From positions 4,433,582 through 4,497,581 of the forward strand of contig OU744730.1 of the NCBI GenBank assembly GCA_916613615.1: a DNA stretch of 64,000 nt, written 5' to 3'. This DNA is from Steromphala cineraria (taxonomy: Eukaryota > Mollusca > Gastropoda > Trochida > Trochidae). The notes beneath the pieces are model-generated. The model was given only the letters and a program-made list of their open reading frames with translations. It was not told where the DNA came from and did no database searches. Shown here in pieces: positions 54,430-64,000 of this stretch. Within the stretch, counting starts at the first letter, position 1. Each line of letters begins with the position of its first letter. A program made the position numbers and the translations under genes.

Positions 54430-54643
54430 CAAATAGAAATTAGTTAATGCCAAATGTAAAATCAGAGGGTCAATCATCCCAATGTCGAACAAAATGTTAC
54501 CAAATATCAAGCGCAAACTTCTGGCTGCCACTTGAATGTGAACACCTTTTATCAGCTGTCATAGGGCAATGAATGAAGTAGGATGGCCTGTACATAATGA
54601 GAACCCATTCATTTTCTTAAACAATCTCGCTACTGCCCCTTGA
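54430..54643. mobile_element. TTAA-ended MITE, copy 5 (3' half only)
   Basis: TCTGGCTGCCACTTGAATGT, then GAACACCTTTT, aligns with the interior of the copy at 46320. The end CTCGCTACTGCCCCTTGAAA matches its right terminus. The left half is missing or unrecognisable. Confidence 0.65.
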
Positions 54644-54649
54644 AATATT

Positions 54650-55660
54650 CATGTACATGTTTGTATTATGGTTTTTCTGTGTCATGGACATAAAAGCCAA
54701 ATCAAGTCATCCAAACATCGCCCAAAAATAACATATATCTACAATTATCCCTATGACATCCAATCATATAGACGTTTGTATGTAACCTTCCCAAGAAACT
54801 ATCCGTACATTATGAAGTCTATACAAACGTATACCAAATGTTATATGTAGCCTATTTACCACTTATATTTAGCTGACCACCCACATCTCTTGGTCTTATA
54901 AATCTGAAACCACTCTACCTGAGGGTTTTGGTTTGATGGATATCAGGGTATGTGGTTGAGTCCAACACGGATATGTTGTAGCATTTAGATATGTACGTCC
55001 TAGTATTGACGTAATGACATATTTTCCATTGTCATTGAAAGAAACCCTTACCAAACTGAATTATGAATTTCAGTTAAAAAAAACAAAGAATGACATACTG
55101 TTCCTAGTTGCCACTAATATTTATACGCCTCCTCCCATTGGTTCAACTTTCCCAGCCGGGTTCCATCGTTCTTATAACATGTACATGTATATGCCACGGT
55201 GCATGTTTTCTCTATGTCACTTTTTTGTGATCTTTATAAGAATAAACCGTTCATTCAATTATATAAGTCTAAAAAATTATAACAAAAAAACATATCATTA
55301 TGGTGACCAAATGACCATCATGAAAAAAAATAACGTGAAACCAAACTATCCATTGAATTATGAATGCAAAGGTATAACGAACGAAATATAGTTAACACTT
55401 ATATTCAGCTCCCCCCTCTCACTTTACCACCCCCGGGCTAATAAGTCTGAAACATACACGTCCCCCAAGAGTTGACCTGTCAACCGACGACTCATCGTTT
55501 AAGAAACTAGATGTAATTAGTTGTGAGACGAGCAGCACCTGATCGCAGGGTTTTCACTCAAGTAAAGAACTCATTGTCATCTTTAAACAAAGGAAATCAT
55601 AACTCTTATGACGACCTGTGAAGCACAATATTCATTACTAATTACAGTGATAATTTCTAA
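54650..55660. other. AT-rich DNA with a dispersed short duplication
   Basis: ACTTATATT(T/C)AGCT followed by C-rich sequence, then TAA(A/G)TCTGAAACnA, occurs near 54859 and again near 55397. The plus frame 55014-55391 (125 codons) lies between them. It is Asn/Tyr/Lys-rich and looks like AT-rich noncoding DNA. Confidence 0.4.
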
Positions 55661-55664
55661 ATTT

Positions 55665-56065
55665 GATTATGTTATATTTGACCTTTGATGTCGTTGAAAA
55701 TATGATTGGGGCTTGGCGTTGTTTTTTTAATTTTGACAAATATACACGAATAAAGATATATGCTTTGTTCCTTATAATTATTAACATGTAGGGAAAGTTT
55801 TTCAATTCAATTTGTTATATTTGACCTTTACCGTAAAATCTGAAAGATTGTCGTGAAAATATGATTGGGGCTTAGTGCTTTTTGAAAAAATTGGAAACAC
55901 ATACATGAATATAAATGTATACTATATTCCTTATAATCATTAATCTATAGTGAACGTTTTTTTCAATTTAATTGTGTTATTTTTTATCTTGAATGATAAA
56001 TCTGACGTAAAAGGTTTAAAATTTGATATGAATTTAAGATGCTTAAAACTTGGTAGGGGCTAAGT
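55665..56065. repeat. Diverged tandem repeat, about 3 copies, period about 150-160 bp
   Basis: GTTATATTTGACCTTT starts near 55668 and 55817, with a diverged version near 55976. GAAAATATGATTGGGGCTTG follows in the first two, with TGGTAGGGGCTAAGTG in the third. CCTTATAATnATTAA occurs between them. Confidence 0.8.
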
Positions 56066-56069
56066 GTTT

Positions 56070-57070
56070 TCAGATCTTACACATACGAAAAGGAAAATGA
56101 CCTATACTGGAGATTCACCCAAAAATCGAAAATGACGAATGTCAAAGTATATTGTAGACAAATGTATTCCTTCAATTCGGAAAAGAAAATCTCCGTATTA
56201 GTAATAGCAAATAAAAGTGGTAAAGCATTTCATAAGAGTAAAAGGGTAATATCTTAAATATTCTTTTTAAGATCTCCATTTTATTATGTTTACATTCTGA
56301 ATATTCGTCAGTATTCAGGAAATGTTGAAACTAATTTGAATAAAAACCTTCGTCAAAATGCGTTAGCGTATATTTGATTATAATTATTCTGACACTTACA
56401 TTAGATTAAAAGTAAGAAGATTTCGTGAGAAAACTTTCCATAATCAAATTATAAACGATGAGTTAATAAAATGTCAAGTGCTTTATTATCTGTGAGCATT
56501 TCTCTTGTGTGCAGATTATAGTAAATTTCTAAAAGAAATGGCATCGGCGGGATATATGATGGAAATTTGATTTCAATAAAATTGAAAATGTTTCGGGTTT
56601 TTTAAAACAAAAATATATGTCCACAGATAATACATTTCGATTGAACGGCTTTTTCCAAGTCAAAAGTTTGTAAAATTTCTAAAAAACAGACATTATCACG
56701 TGACCTATAACAAAATGGCACTACCCAAAGGGGACATAACAACCCAAAATAATTTGAACTTTTTTATATTTCAGTGTATGAATCTTGAAAGGGCGAAACA
56801 ATCTTAATCAAAGAAATTCCTTTCAGGTTTAATCAAGTAGGTTTTGTGTGGTAATCTGTCATATGCCGCTCATGCATCCCAAGGGGCGACAATTAGCCCT
56901 GGTTCAGATGAATTATTAACAGAGAATATGGACTAAGGTCTCGCTGAAGTCTCGTTGAGATCTCGCTCTCGTGTGAGATATCACTTGGGGACGGTGTCAA
57001 CAGCAGAAGTGAAATATGAATTTCCTTTATGTCACTCCCCATTGATTTTGGGGGGATCGGACACAGAAGG
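56070..57070. other. AT-rich DNA, then GC-richer patch (56.86-57.06 kb)
   Basis: No repeats of note. The patch has GTCTCGCTGAAGTCTCGTTG and related short direct repeats at about 56938-56970 and may belong with the downstream ORF island. Confidence 0.35.
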
Positions 57071-57076
57071 GGCCTC

Positions 57077-57367
57077 TTAGACCTCTAATTGGACTGCATC
57101 GTAAGTCGCTACCAGAAAAAGTGCATTAGAGCAAATACTAACAGCGAGTTTGTTAGTTTCCAATAGCTCCGCCGCTTGAGTGAAGTTTGGCGACTGAAGT
57201 GCTTGGAAATGTTGTTTATTCGCTCCCCCAAACAAGTTGAATGTTGACAAAGGCGACAGTTGTAAGCCAAGGAGCTGTTTTCTGCCTTCATCTCTTTTCC
57301 CATTGGCTGGGAACGTAGCAGCCAAAATGGCGAAAGTCAATGACGTTGAACCACGTTTTGAAAACAT
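57077..57367 (-). CDS. Unrecognised 96-codon ORF with a possible signal peptide
   Basis: I recognise no family. The frame starts at ATG (57367-57365). Residues 2-5 include Lys and Arg, followed by a hydrophobic stretch SLTFAILAATFPANG (about 9-23) that could be a short signal peptide. The remainder is soluble and of mixed composition (AELLETNKLAVSICSNALF near residues 66-84). On the minus strand TATAAAGG lies at 57439-57432, about 65 bp before the ATG, a plausible TATA box. A second, overlapping frame (57109-57303) is a shadow. Without homologues or transcripts, this remains a candidate small secreted protein or a first exon. Confidence 0.25.
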   Translation of the reverse strand: MFSKRGSTSLTFAILAATFPANGKRDEGRKQLLGLQLSPLSTFNLFGGANKQHFQALQSPNFTQAAELLETNKLAVSICSNALFLVATYDAVQLEV

Positions 57368-57431
57368 TTTTATCGCTTTTTTTGTTTGAGTGTCTTTTGA
57401 AGAAACGAGTATTTGCTTTGTCTTAAGGCTT

Positions 57432-57439
57432 CCTTTATA
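57432..57439 (-). promoter_or_regulatory. TATA-box-like TATAAAGG
   Basis: It lies upstream of the 57077-57367 frame at a distance that would leave a roughly 35-40 base leader. Such words are common in AT-rich DNA. Confidence 0.25.
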
Positions 57440-57959
57440 TTTGTGCTCTTTCTTTTGTTTAGATTTAATTTAAAAGCTTTTGAGGGATGACATTGCGAAT
57501 GATGAGAGGTATACACAATTACTCATTCCTTCAAGGTTTACTTACGTTTTCTAACATTTGAAAAAAATAATGTAAATAGTAAGTTTGTTACGCAAAAGTA
57601 CCAAAAAACATAGTTGTTATTTGGAGTAAAAAGATGTATCTTCCCAATTCTCTTTCTACTATATTGATCACATTAACAATGAGTTGGCAACCTTATCCAA
57701 TATGAAAAAATGATATAAATCTGTTTTAAAACAGATTTTGTTACAAAGAGGTAAAAATGAAGTGATGTGTTGTGCTTTTAAATTAAAAGATTTTTATACT
57801 TATATCTTCCCTACATAGAGCCAGTTTGAAGGAATCAGAGTGCATTAACTCGGAAAAGTATATTAAAAATAAGGATTATGCTATCATAACATTCTGGTGA
57901 ATCATACATATACTCGGGAAATCATCACACATAGAAGTTATCAGGAAAATAGCATTGGA

Positions 57960-58165
57960 AGAAGTAAATAATAACAACTATAGAAACGTTTGTATATTCC
58001 TAATAAAGAAGTTGTTATCCAGAAGATCCTGTTTGAAGATGTAGGATTACATATATTTGAGAAAATTACCCTGAATTAGGATTCAATCTAGACAATGTTT
58101 CTTGAAAGACTAGAATACTCCAATCGAAATTCTTCATAATAAAGAAGTTGTTATACAGAATTAAA
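57960..58165 (-). mobile_element. Two degenerate copies of the dispersed AATAAAGAAGTTGTTATCC block
   Basis: AATAAAGAAGTTGTTATCC (58002-58020) and AATAAAGAAGTTGTTATAC (58140-58158) are direct repeats about 138 bp apart. The first is preceded by GAAACGTTTG, as in the hairpin block at 19.9-20.1 kb (there on the minus strand). The second is preceded by CGAAATTC. They appear to be relics of the same element type. Confidence 0.6.
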
Positions 58166-58169
58166 TCTT

Positions 58170-59045
58170 TTAAGGTAAGGTGAAGATGATCTTGTCATTT
58201 ACAAAAATAATTTACACAATTACTTTCGTTAATTATCCAAGTCTGTTAATTATGTATTGATGTTGTCATAACGAGACGATAAGAACCTTTACGTTTAATA
58301 TTATGAATTACACTATATTTCATATGTTTATATAATGAATTATAGATGCACTAATGGATGTCAATCGATAACAGGAATATTGTTCTTTATTTCAATGCGT
58401 TTTACCAGAGAATATTATAGAACAGCAATCTAGTTGATTGCTACTCTGTACTTCAAATACTTGTCAATATATTATTCCCTTGAGCATCGTATTGTTGATT
58501 ATTCTTCTAATGGTGTTATGATATAGAATCCGAAATGACTATTGAAATATGTCATAAATATCTCTTTAGAATAATATTTTGTTCCACATTCTGTAATGGA
58601 AGTCATACACATTATCATATATATCATTATGTTAGCGATGTGTATGTCAGAACTTCTGATATTGTTAATGACATTTTATTTTTCTAAACATAGCTTTACA
58701 ATTAAGGTAATGTGTTTCATCGGTTAATGGAATGTTAACTTTAATGTCAAATATGAGGTAATAAAGTGAGAATACATGACAACGGAAGTAATTGCATTAT
58801 GTATTTCAATTATGTTTTTGACAGGTTATAACATACCTGTAAAATGAGGATGGAAACAGTTGTTAATAATGATATTCAGATTAAAAGCAAAATTAAGGTA
58901 TAGAGCAAAGACAATATTGTCAAATACATATTTTGTGATAAACGAAACTTGTATAACAATTTACATTTCACTTTTCCCCCAGCTATATTCGGAATTAGAT
59001 TCACATTTTTATATACATGTCTATGTCTACTAGTCAAATGACTAA
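58170..59045. other. AT-rich DNA, no supported gene
   Basis: No repeats, frames or RNA genes recognised. Confidence 0.5.
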
Positions 59046-59051
59046 GATATT

Positions 59052-59100
59052 GTTTTACGCCGCTTGGGCTATATTTCAGCCATTAGCGGCGTATTAAACA
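59052..59100. repeat. TTTTACGCCGC palindromic repeat fragment
   Basis: GTTTTACGCCGCTTGGGC, then ATATTTCAGCCATTAGCGGCG, forms a CGCCGC/GCGGCG stem. I recall similar TTTTACGCCGC...AATATT(C)CAGC sequences as abundant in gastropod genomes, often within SINEs. That is recollection and not checked. Confidence 0.5.
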
Positions 59101-59104
59101 CATG

Positions 59105-59855
59105 AATTGTCCATATACATTTAATCTAAATGGTATATTTACAAGATAAACTTTAATACAGGTATTTCTCAAAACTTATTTTTGAACCATAACACACCCA
59201 AACCCCTTCTCTTCGTGTTATGAACATTGATACTCAAGAACACAAGAACACAGGAACAGAAAAGCATGTTCGTGACAATCATACCTTAGAAGAAAAATTA
59301 TTTCATTCACATAAGGAAATCATCACAGATGTGGAAGCCTGTTCGGTTCAATATTCTGCCCAGGTAGTCATTTCCAAGGTAAAACTCGCTCATATCAAAT
59401 ATTAAATATGCAAATGTCGACCAGTACATATAATGCGTGTAAAAACAATGTAACTACCTGGTTGTCAGGTAAATAACGATGTTAGGATGATTAAAAGTGC
59501 CTTCTGTAATCTTGGTTTAATGTAGATGCATGCGTCACTGTATCGCTGTATAATCAGTTTTCTGCACGATTATGGTTTATCTGTGTTGAATTAATTTGAA
59601 CGTTGAAAATGTAAAGTCTTCCTTTCACAAATTGTCAATAAATTTTCTTCTTGAGTAAAACCGCCGGTTTTTTACATACTAGTCTAATATATAGTCCATG
59701 GAAAAGTTAATGACTTACTTTATTATTTCATTTTTTATTCAAAATAAAATAAAAAGGAGCCCTGAACAATACTTGGTTAAAGCTGAGGCATCTAGACTTG
59801 CCAACATTTTCTAGACTAAGTAGGCACTTTTTTTGCTTTAGTTCTGGATAACAGA
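59105..59855. other. AT-rich DNA, no supported gene
   Basis: The 61-codon plus frame 59220-59405 is polar and Lys/Glu/His-rich with no recognisable motif. Confidence 0.4.
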
Positions 59856-59860
59856 CTATA

Positions 59861-60427
59861 CACTCAGGGGCAAAAGAAACGATACCAACTTTTCAAAAGA
59901 GTACAAAACAAACTTCTGTTGTAAATGAAATGCGACTACGAGCCCTTGTGATAGGCACTTCAGTTGTGAAGAAGTACTCACAATTTCAAACATCAAAGTA
60001 TAATACTTATAATTGCATGACTGTTCAAATACACGAGGGGTAAAAAAACAGCTTTTTCGATGTTATTTTTGGTCATAATCTTTTGAATTGGAATAAAATG
60101 ATAAAAATCTATAAAATCTAAGATGTTATCAATATAAATAATCCTTGTAGAAGTTAATTTGTTCACGCATTTGGCCTGTATTTTGTTTTAAAAACAAGAA
60201 AAAGGGCAATTTTCACTGTCCTATCTCGTCTAGTTAATTATATTTTTTAACAGCGTTTTTTGAAAGGCTTGTATTTCAAAAGCGTTATCAGATATAGCTC
60301 TAAAATAAAAAAACTTAGTTCAGTTAGCTCTTGAATACATGAATTAACCCTGTTTCAGCCGTAACTATCAATCCTAGATTAACCTATCATGCATTTTATA
60401 TGGTATCGTTTCTTTTGCCCCTGAGTG
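59861..60427. mobile_element. Tc1/mariner-like MITE, 567 bp
   Basis: Perfect 27-bp inverted ends begin CACTCAGGGGCAAAAGAAAC. TA (indeed TATA) flanks both sides, as expected of Tc1/mariner insertion. The interior has no transposase-like frame. Perfect ends mean either recent insertion or recent mobilisation. Confidence 0.9.
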
Positions 60428-60429
60428 TA

Positions 60430-60995
60430 TATATCATGTAATAAATGAAGTTCAATTACGTCTCAATTTTATAAATTCACATTCATGTTTTGATTAGTTT
60501 GTAAAGTCAAGAATGACGATGATAGAAATATAACTTTGAGAACGGTTCAGACAGAAACGTTAATATTTCTGATAAATGTCATAAACTGGTATTGAAAGTT
60601 CTTGCTTGACATGTAAGAAGTCGAAATACTATAGAAGAGTATTTGTTGTATTGAAATGGTTACTATAGTAAACCTACGTGTCCATGATATTTGTTGACAT
60701 GTCATACATTACAGGTAGCAGACATAATGTCATGAGTCAATCATTAATAAAATTCTATTTCGATTATTAATTACATGAATATATAATAATATATGAAGTG
60801 TATATACATGAATCAACACAAGTGTATGCTGTGTTTGGCAAGTGCAGGACACATCTTAAATAATAATTTAAAATTCTCAAATAAAATTCACATGTTGCTA
60901 GAAGGGTTAAAACAACGAAACAACCCAATGCTTGATCCTTGAAGAGGAGAGTGTACTTTCAGAAAAGGTCTTGTTTAAAAGGATTACAAATCTAA
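60430..60995. other. AT-rich DNA, no supported gene
   Basis: Nothing recognisable. Confidence 0.5.
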
Positions 60996-61139
60996 AAGTT
61001 GTTGTTCATTTTTTCCAAAACTTGCTTTAATGCCACTGAGCAAAATATTTTAGTGTCTTTGTTAAAGAAGATTTGTTCAGAGCAGTGTTTCTGTTTATGT
61101 AAAGCTGTTGTCCAAAAGCAGAAAATAAACAATTTGGGA

Positions 61140-61240
61140 CAGTTAGCCAAACAAGAGAGAGGTGGGGTCACACAGGGTGACCTTCTGATCGCCTTGTTAT
61201 ACATAGTTTTAGTTGAATATTCTTCTGCTGTATCAAGCCT
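61140..61240 (+). pseudogene. Reverse-transcriptase relic (QGD region)
   Basis: In the frame that opens at 60999, residues about 55-72 read GVTQGDLLIALLYIVLVE, close to the RGVxQGDPLSxLLFxxxxE region of non-LTR reverse transcriptases. Flanking residues are not clearly RT-like and the frame ends at 61260. The fragment is too short to place in a clade, and chance is possible. Confidence 0.4.
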
Positions 61241-61269
61241 CACACACTGCTTGTACCTGTGATTATTAT

Positions 61270-62460
61270 AAGAACGAGACACGCAGATCAATCCTGTAAA
61301 CGTGCCGTGTGAATGAAAGTCCCAGCCCTGTCACGTATTGTGAATGAAGTTGGGCAGTTTCGTGGATCTACTAAATGTGGATGTTGACTTTCTGGAATTA
61401 ACTGTTGATGTGTAAAATGCTAACACGAGGCTTGACGAGGAAGAATGGCTCGAACATGAAAGAATGTCGAGACGTTGTTTGTTTATGTATTTTCTCATGA
61501 TGTTGTAGGGACACGTTGACAAATTTGAAATGGCCACACGAAAAAATAAATCAACATACAATAATCAAAATATATATGAGACAAACATTTGTCATACAAA
61601 ATCTGCATCAATTTTTGCATCTGTAACATGTTTTCTTAGCTGTGAAGTTATGGAAAAATTTAGTGTTACAGAGACGTATGCTTTTCTTTTCGAACAATTT
61701 AAGAATGCTTTTAATATTATTGATCATCTCACCATAATGTCTTCTGATTTCAAATATATCTACATAGGTTTATAAAACTAAGTATATGTTTGGCAAGCAC
61801 CTTCTGCAACTTTTATTACCTGAACGTCAATATTTGAAATAAGATTGGTTAACATAGATAGATAATTATAGATGTAAAACATACTATAAATGATAAAGAA
61901 ACTTTATACTAGTCCCCTCCATGCCACATATCTCCACATACGTTTGTCTATTTGTTAACTAACCGTATATACCATAAATATCAACAATGACTTAAAGACC
62001 ATTTGCAATAAAATTTCCCTCATCAAGTTAAAAATATGTTGGTTTATACAATACCAATTGTCATAAAACGTTTTAACAATATATACTCAACTATATTGTA
62101 ATGACCACTCTGATGTCAAATAGTTATGTCTGTTTTTATGATTCTCATAAACATTATCATACATAATGTTAAAATTGGGGTGGTCCTTAACTTATGTTGT
62201 TTAGTATATCATATACGCATCAATACCAACAATTCCCTTATGACAAGCATCAACATTAATACACAACTTCTCATATTTCTACCGCTGTATTAAGGAGTGT
62301 ACGTATAAGAGGTATGGCTACCGGATGCTGATGTTTACTCATCTTAATCATACCTACATATCTATTGAAACTGACACACACGCTACACACCTGTACAGGT
62401 ATGCTATCAGACGTGTATATGGATCACTCATATACTATGTCACCGTCCAGGTGGATGTGT
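61270..62460. other. AT-rich DNA, no supported gene
   Basis: The plus frame 61530-61775 contains FEQFKNAFNIIDH, vaguely like RT motif A (DFxKAFDxxDH). It lies after the QGD fragment, the reverse of the natural order, so I do not build an element from it. Confidence 0.35.
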
Positions 62461-62469
62461 CACTGCCTT

Positions 62470-63020
62470 AAAATATTTCAAATATTTCAACATATTGTGG
62501 ATAGTGATAATATTTTTGATTGATATTTCAACATATTGTGGATAGTGATATTTTTTTTTATTGAGAAGTTTTGAAATACTATTTTTTTCTCTTACTTAGT
62601 ATTTCGTCATTCGGTCATTCTGTCTCGGCTGTTGAAATGTTTCATATATTTCAACATATTGTGGATAGAGATCATATTTTTTATTGAGAAGTTTTGACAT
62701 GATCATTTTGTTCTCTCCTGTTAACAAAGAAAGCATATTGTCACTCGACCATCCTGTCAGAAATTTGGCAGTTTATTGTGTTGATTGGGATCACATTTGA
62801 TGATTAAGAAATATTTACATATTTTCATTTTTCTCTTACTCCTAGCCAACAAAACATATTGTCTTTAAATGATTGTCTTGGTTGTTCAAGAGTTTCAAAT
62901 ATTCGAGCACAATATAGATTGGCAAAGCATTTCAGTCTTGTCTCTGAAATGTCATTTACTCCAAAATGTTATTTTTCCATTTATGGAATGTGATCATATT
63001 TTCTGATTAGGCAGTTTTGA
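62470..63020. repeat. Diverged tandem repeat, period about 125-135 bp
   Basis: ATTTCAACATATTGTGGATAG lies at about 62485, 62524 and 62648. It is followed by GATATTTTT-ATTGAGAAGTTTTGA and TTTTTCTCTTACT-like sequence, with two poorer copies near 62780 and 62985. Confidence 0.75.
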
Positions 63021-63024
63021 CACG

Positions 63025-63960
63025 CTTAAATACCTTAGATTTAATAATAATCCTAATTTAGTTTGAAGGTTCCAATAAGTAAGTTCTCCTTTGTTATAGT
63101 GATTTTGTTTTATGTATTAAATGTGATTTCTTTTATGACATAAATATGATTGAAGATTGAAGTTTAATATATTCCAAATGAACGAATATTAGTTTAAATA
63201 ATTAAGTGCTAGTATTTTTTTATTCAAATAAGTTTATTACATAAAATGATGAATCATTTTCTGTGATATAATTCTTCATTCTTCGTCAAGCTTATTTCTA
63301 ATTTGCAACATAAATGTATCGTAAAAGGGCATCAAAATCCAACATTTTTAGATTTTCCTATATCGTTTAAGACAAATGACGACATATGATGTTTTTCTCG
63401 TTTAACCGATAACATTACCATTGCCCTAAAACGCAATATGTCCATATTAATTTCACAGCATTACAACTCAGCATTATTCATATCCTTCACAACTGACGTG
63501 GAGTTATAAAATCCTAAGAATTCGTCATAAAATATTCTTCAAGAAAACATATACTTCTGCAATAACGCGTTCAACAGGAAAAACGAGATGTTTATGTTTT
63601 ATTTATTTCAATATGTGCCATAAGATTTGAAATATGATCCATACAAAAGCCGAAACCAAGTCGCCTGTCCCAGTCCCCAAGTTAGCGATACTCTGCTCTG
63701 ACCATTTATGATCTTTATGTCAGCAAAGATGATATTTGAACCATAAGTATAGATTTTGGAGGGGGTTGGGGTTACAGTTAGTTCTATGTGAGTAAACATC
63801 CTCTATGTCAGTATATTCAGACCACACACATTGCCCATTAGGGTTTCAAAACGGGATATTTGCCATTTTTCCGTTACAGATGTATGAAGAAGTAAACGTG
63901 TCACATTATCTCGAGAAGAAGCACGTGGGAGATGGGCGATATGGAGTGCTGGTGATGAAA
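63025..63960. other. AT-rich DNA, no supported gene
   Basis: The minus frame 63608-63799 has no recognisable product. Confidence 0.45.
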
Positions 63961-63966
63961 CTGCCT

Positions 63967-64000
63967 TGATGGGTGATGGGTGATGGTTATTGGGTGATGG
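63967..64000. repeat. (GGGTGAT)n minisatellite, cut by window end
   Basis: GATGGGTGATGGGTGATGG, then GGGTGATGG, forms the start of a 7-bp repeat that probably continues beyond the window. Confidence 0.8.

Noticed and set aside
55014..55391. 125-codon plus-strand frame
   Set aside because: Asn/Tyr/Lys/Ile-rich composition as expected of AT-rich noncoding DNA, no motif, and no start context or promoter sign.
61530..61775. Possible RT motif A (FEQFKNAFNIIDH)
   Set aside because: Weak match, and it lies downstream of the QGD fragment, opposite to the order in reverse transcriptases.

Overview
This window looks like a gene-poor stretch of an animal genome, most likely a marine lophotrochozoan and perhaps a mollusc. 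It is AT-rich, has no operon-like packing, no rRNA and no intact cellular gene that I can recognise. It is crowded with short non-autonomous transposons, tRNA-derived SINEs, minisatellites and microsatellites. The mollusc guess rests on repeat style: tandem arrays next to short conserved blocks, SINE bodies with a GCAAGGCACTTTA/CCAGCTGTA core, and a TTTTACGCCGC palindromic motif I associate with gastropods. The species is not determinable from what I see.

Layout. 1-6.1 kb: diverged tandem repeats (periods about 107, 135, 140, 74 and 180 bp), an ATTC microsatellite and a 0.7-kb trinucleotide block. 6.4-13.5 kb: a reverse-transcriptase relic, a long-TIR element carrying a nested SINE, a 48-bp minisatellite, and a fold-back element followed by a rearranged partial copy. 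13.5-19.8 kb: single-copy DNA with GC-richer islands and a triple CACGTG cluster. 19.9-23.9 kb: the most structured region. A repeated hairpin block leads into a 40-bp minisatellite of about 34 units, split by a 5'-truncated LINE (2.4 kb, minus strand). The LINE's 707-codon reverse-transcriptase frame is open and 15-bp target duplications flank it. 24-46 kb: mostly unique DNA with scattered TTAA-ended MITEs, SINE fragments, a five-copy 143-bp tandem repeat and several islands that could be regulatory. 46-49 kb: two more TTAA MITEs, a G-quadruplex-prone tract and a compact hammerhead-ribozyme motif between TA microsatellites. 50-64 kb: two large ATC microsatellites, a SINE, tandem repeats, a Tc1-like MITE with perfect 27-bp inverted repeats, and a second reverse-transcriptase relic.

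The only convincing long coding sequence is the LINE. Several 60-200 codon frames are listed at low confidence because they lie in GC-richer islands or have promoter-like sequence, not because I recognise a family. The most interesting items are the hammerhead motif with a competing hairpin, the minisatellite that presents a heat-shock-factor-like inverted pair in every unit, and the recent LINE insertion that marks the array's history.
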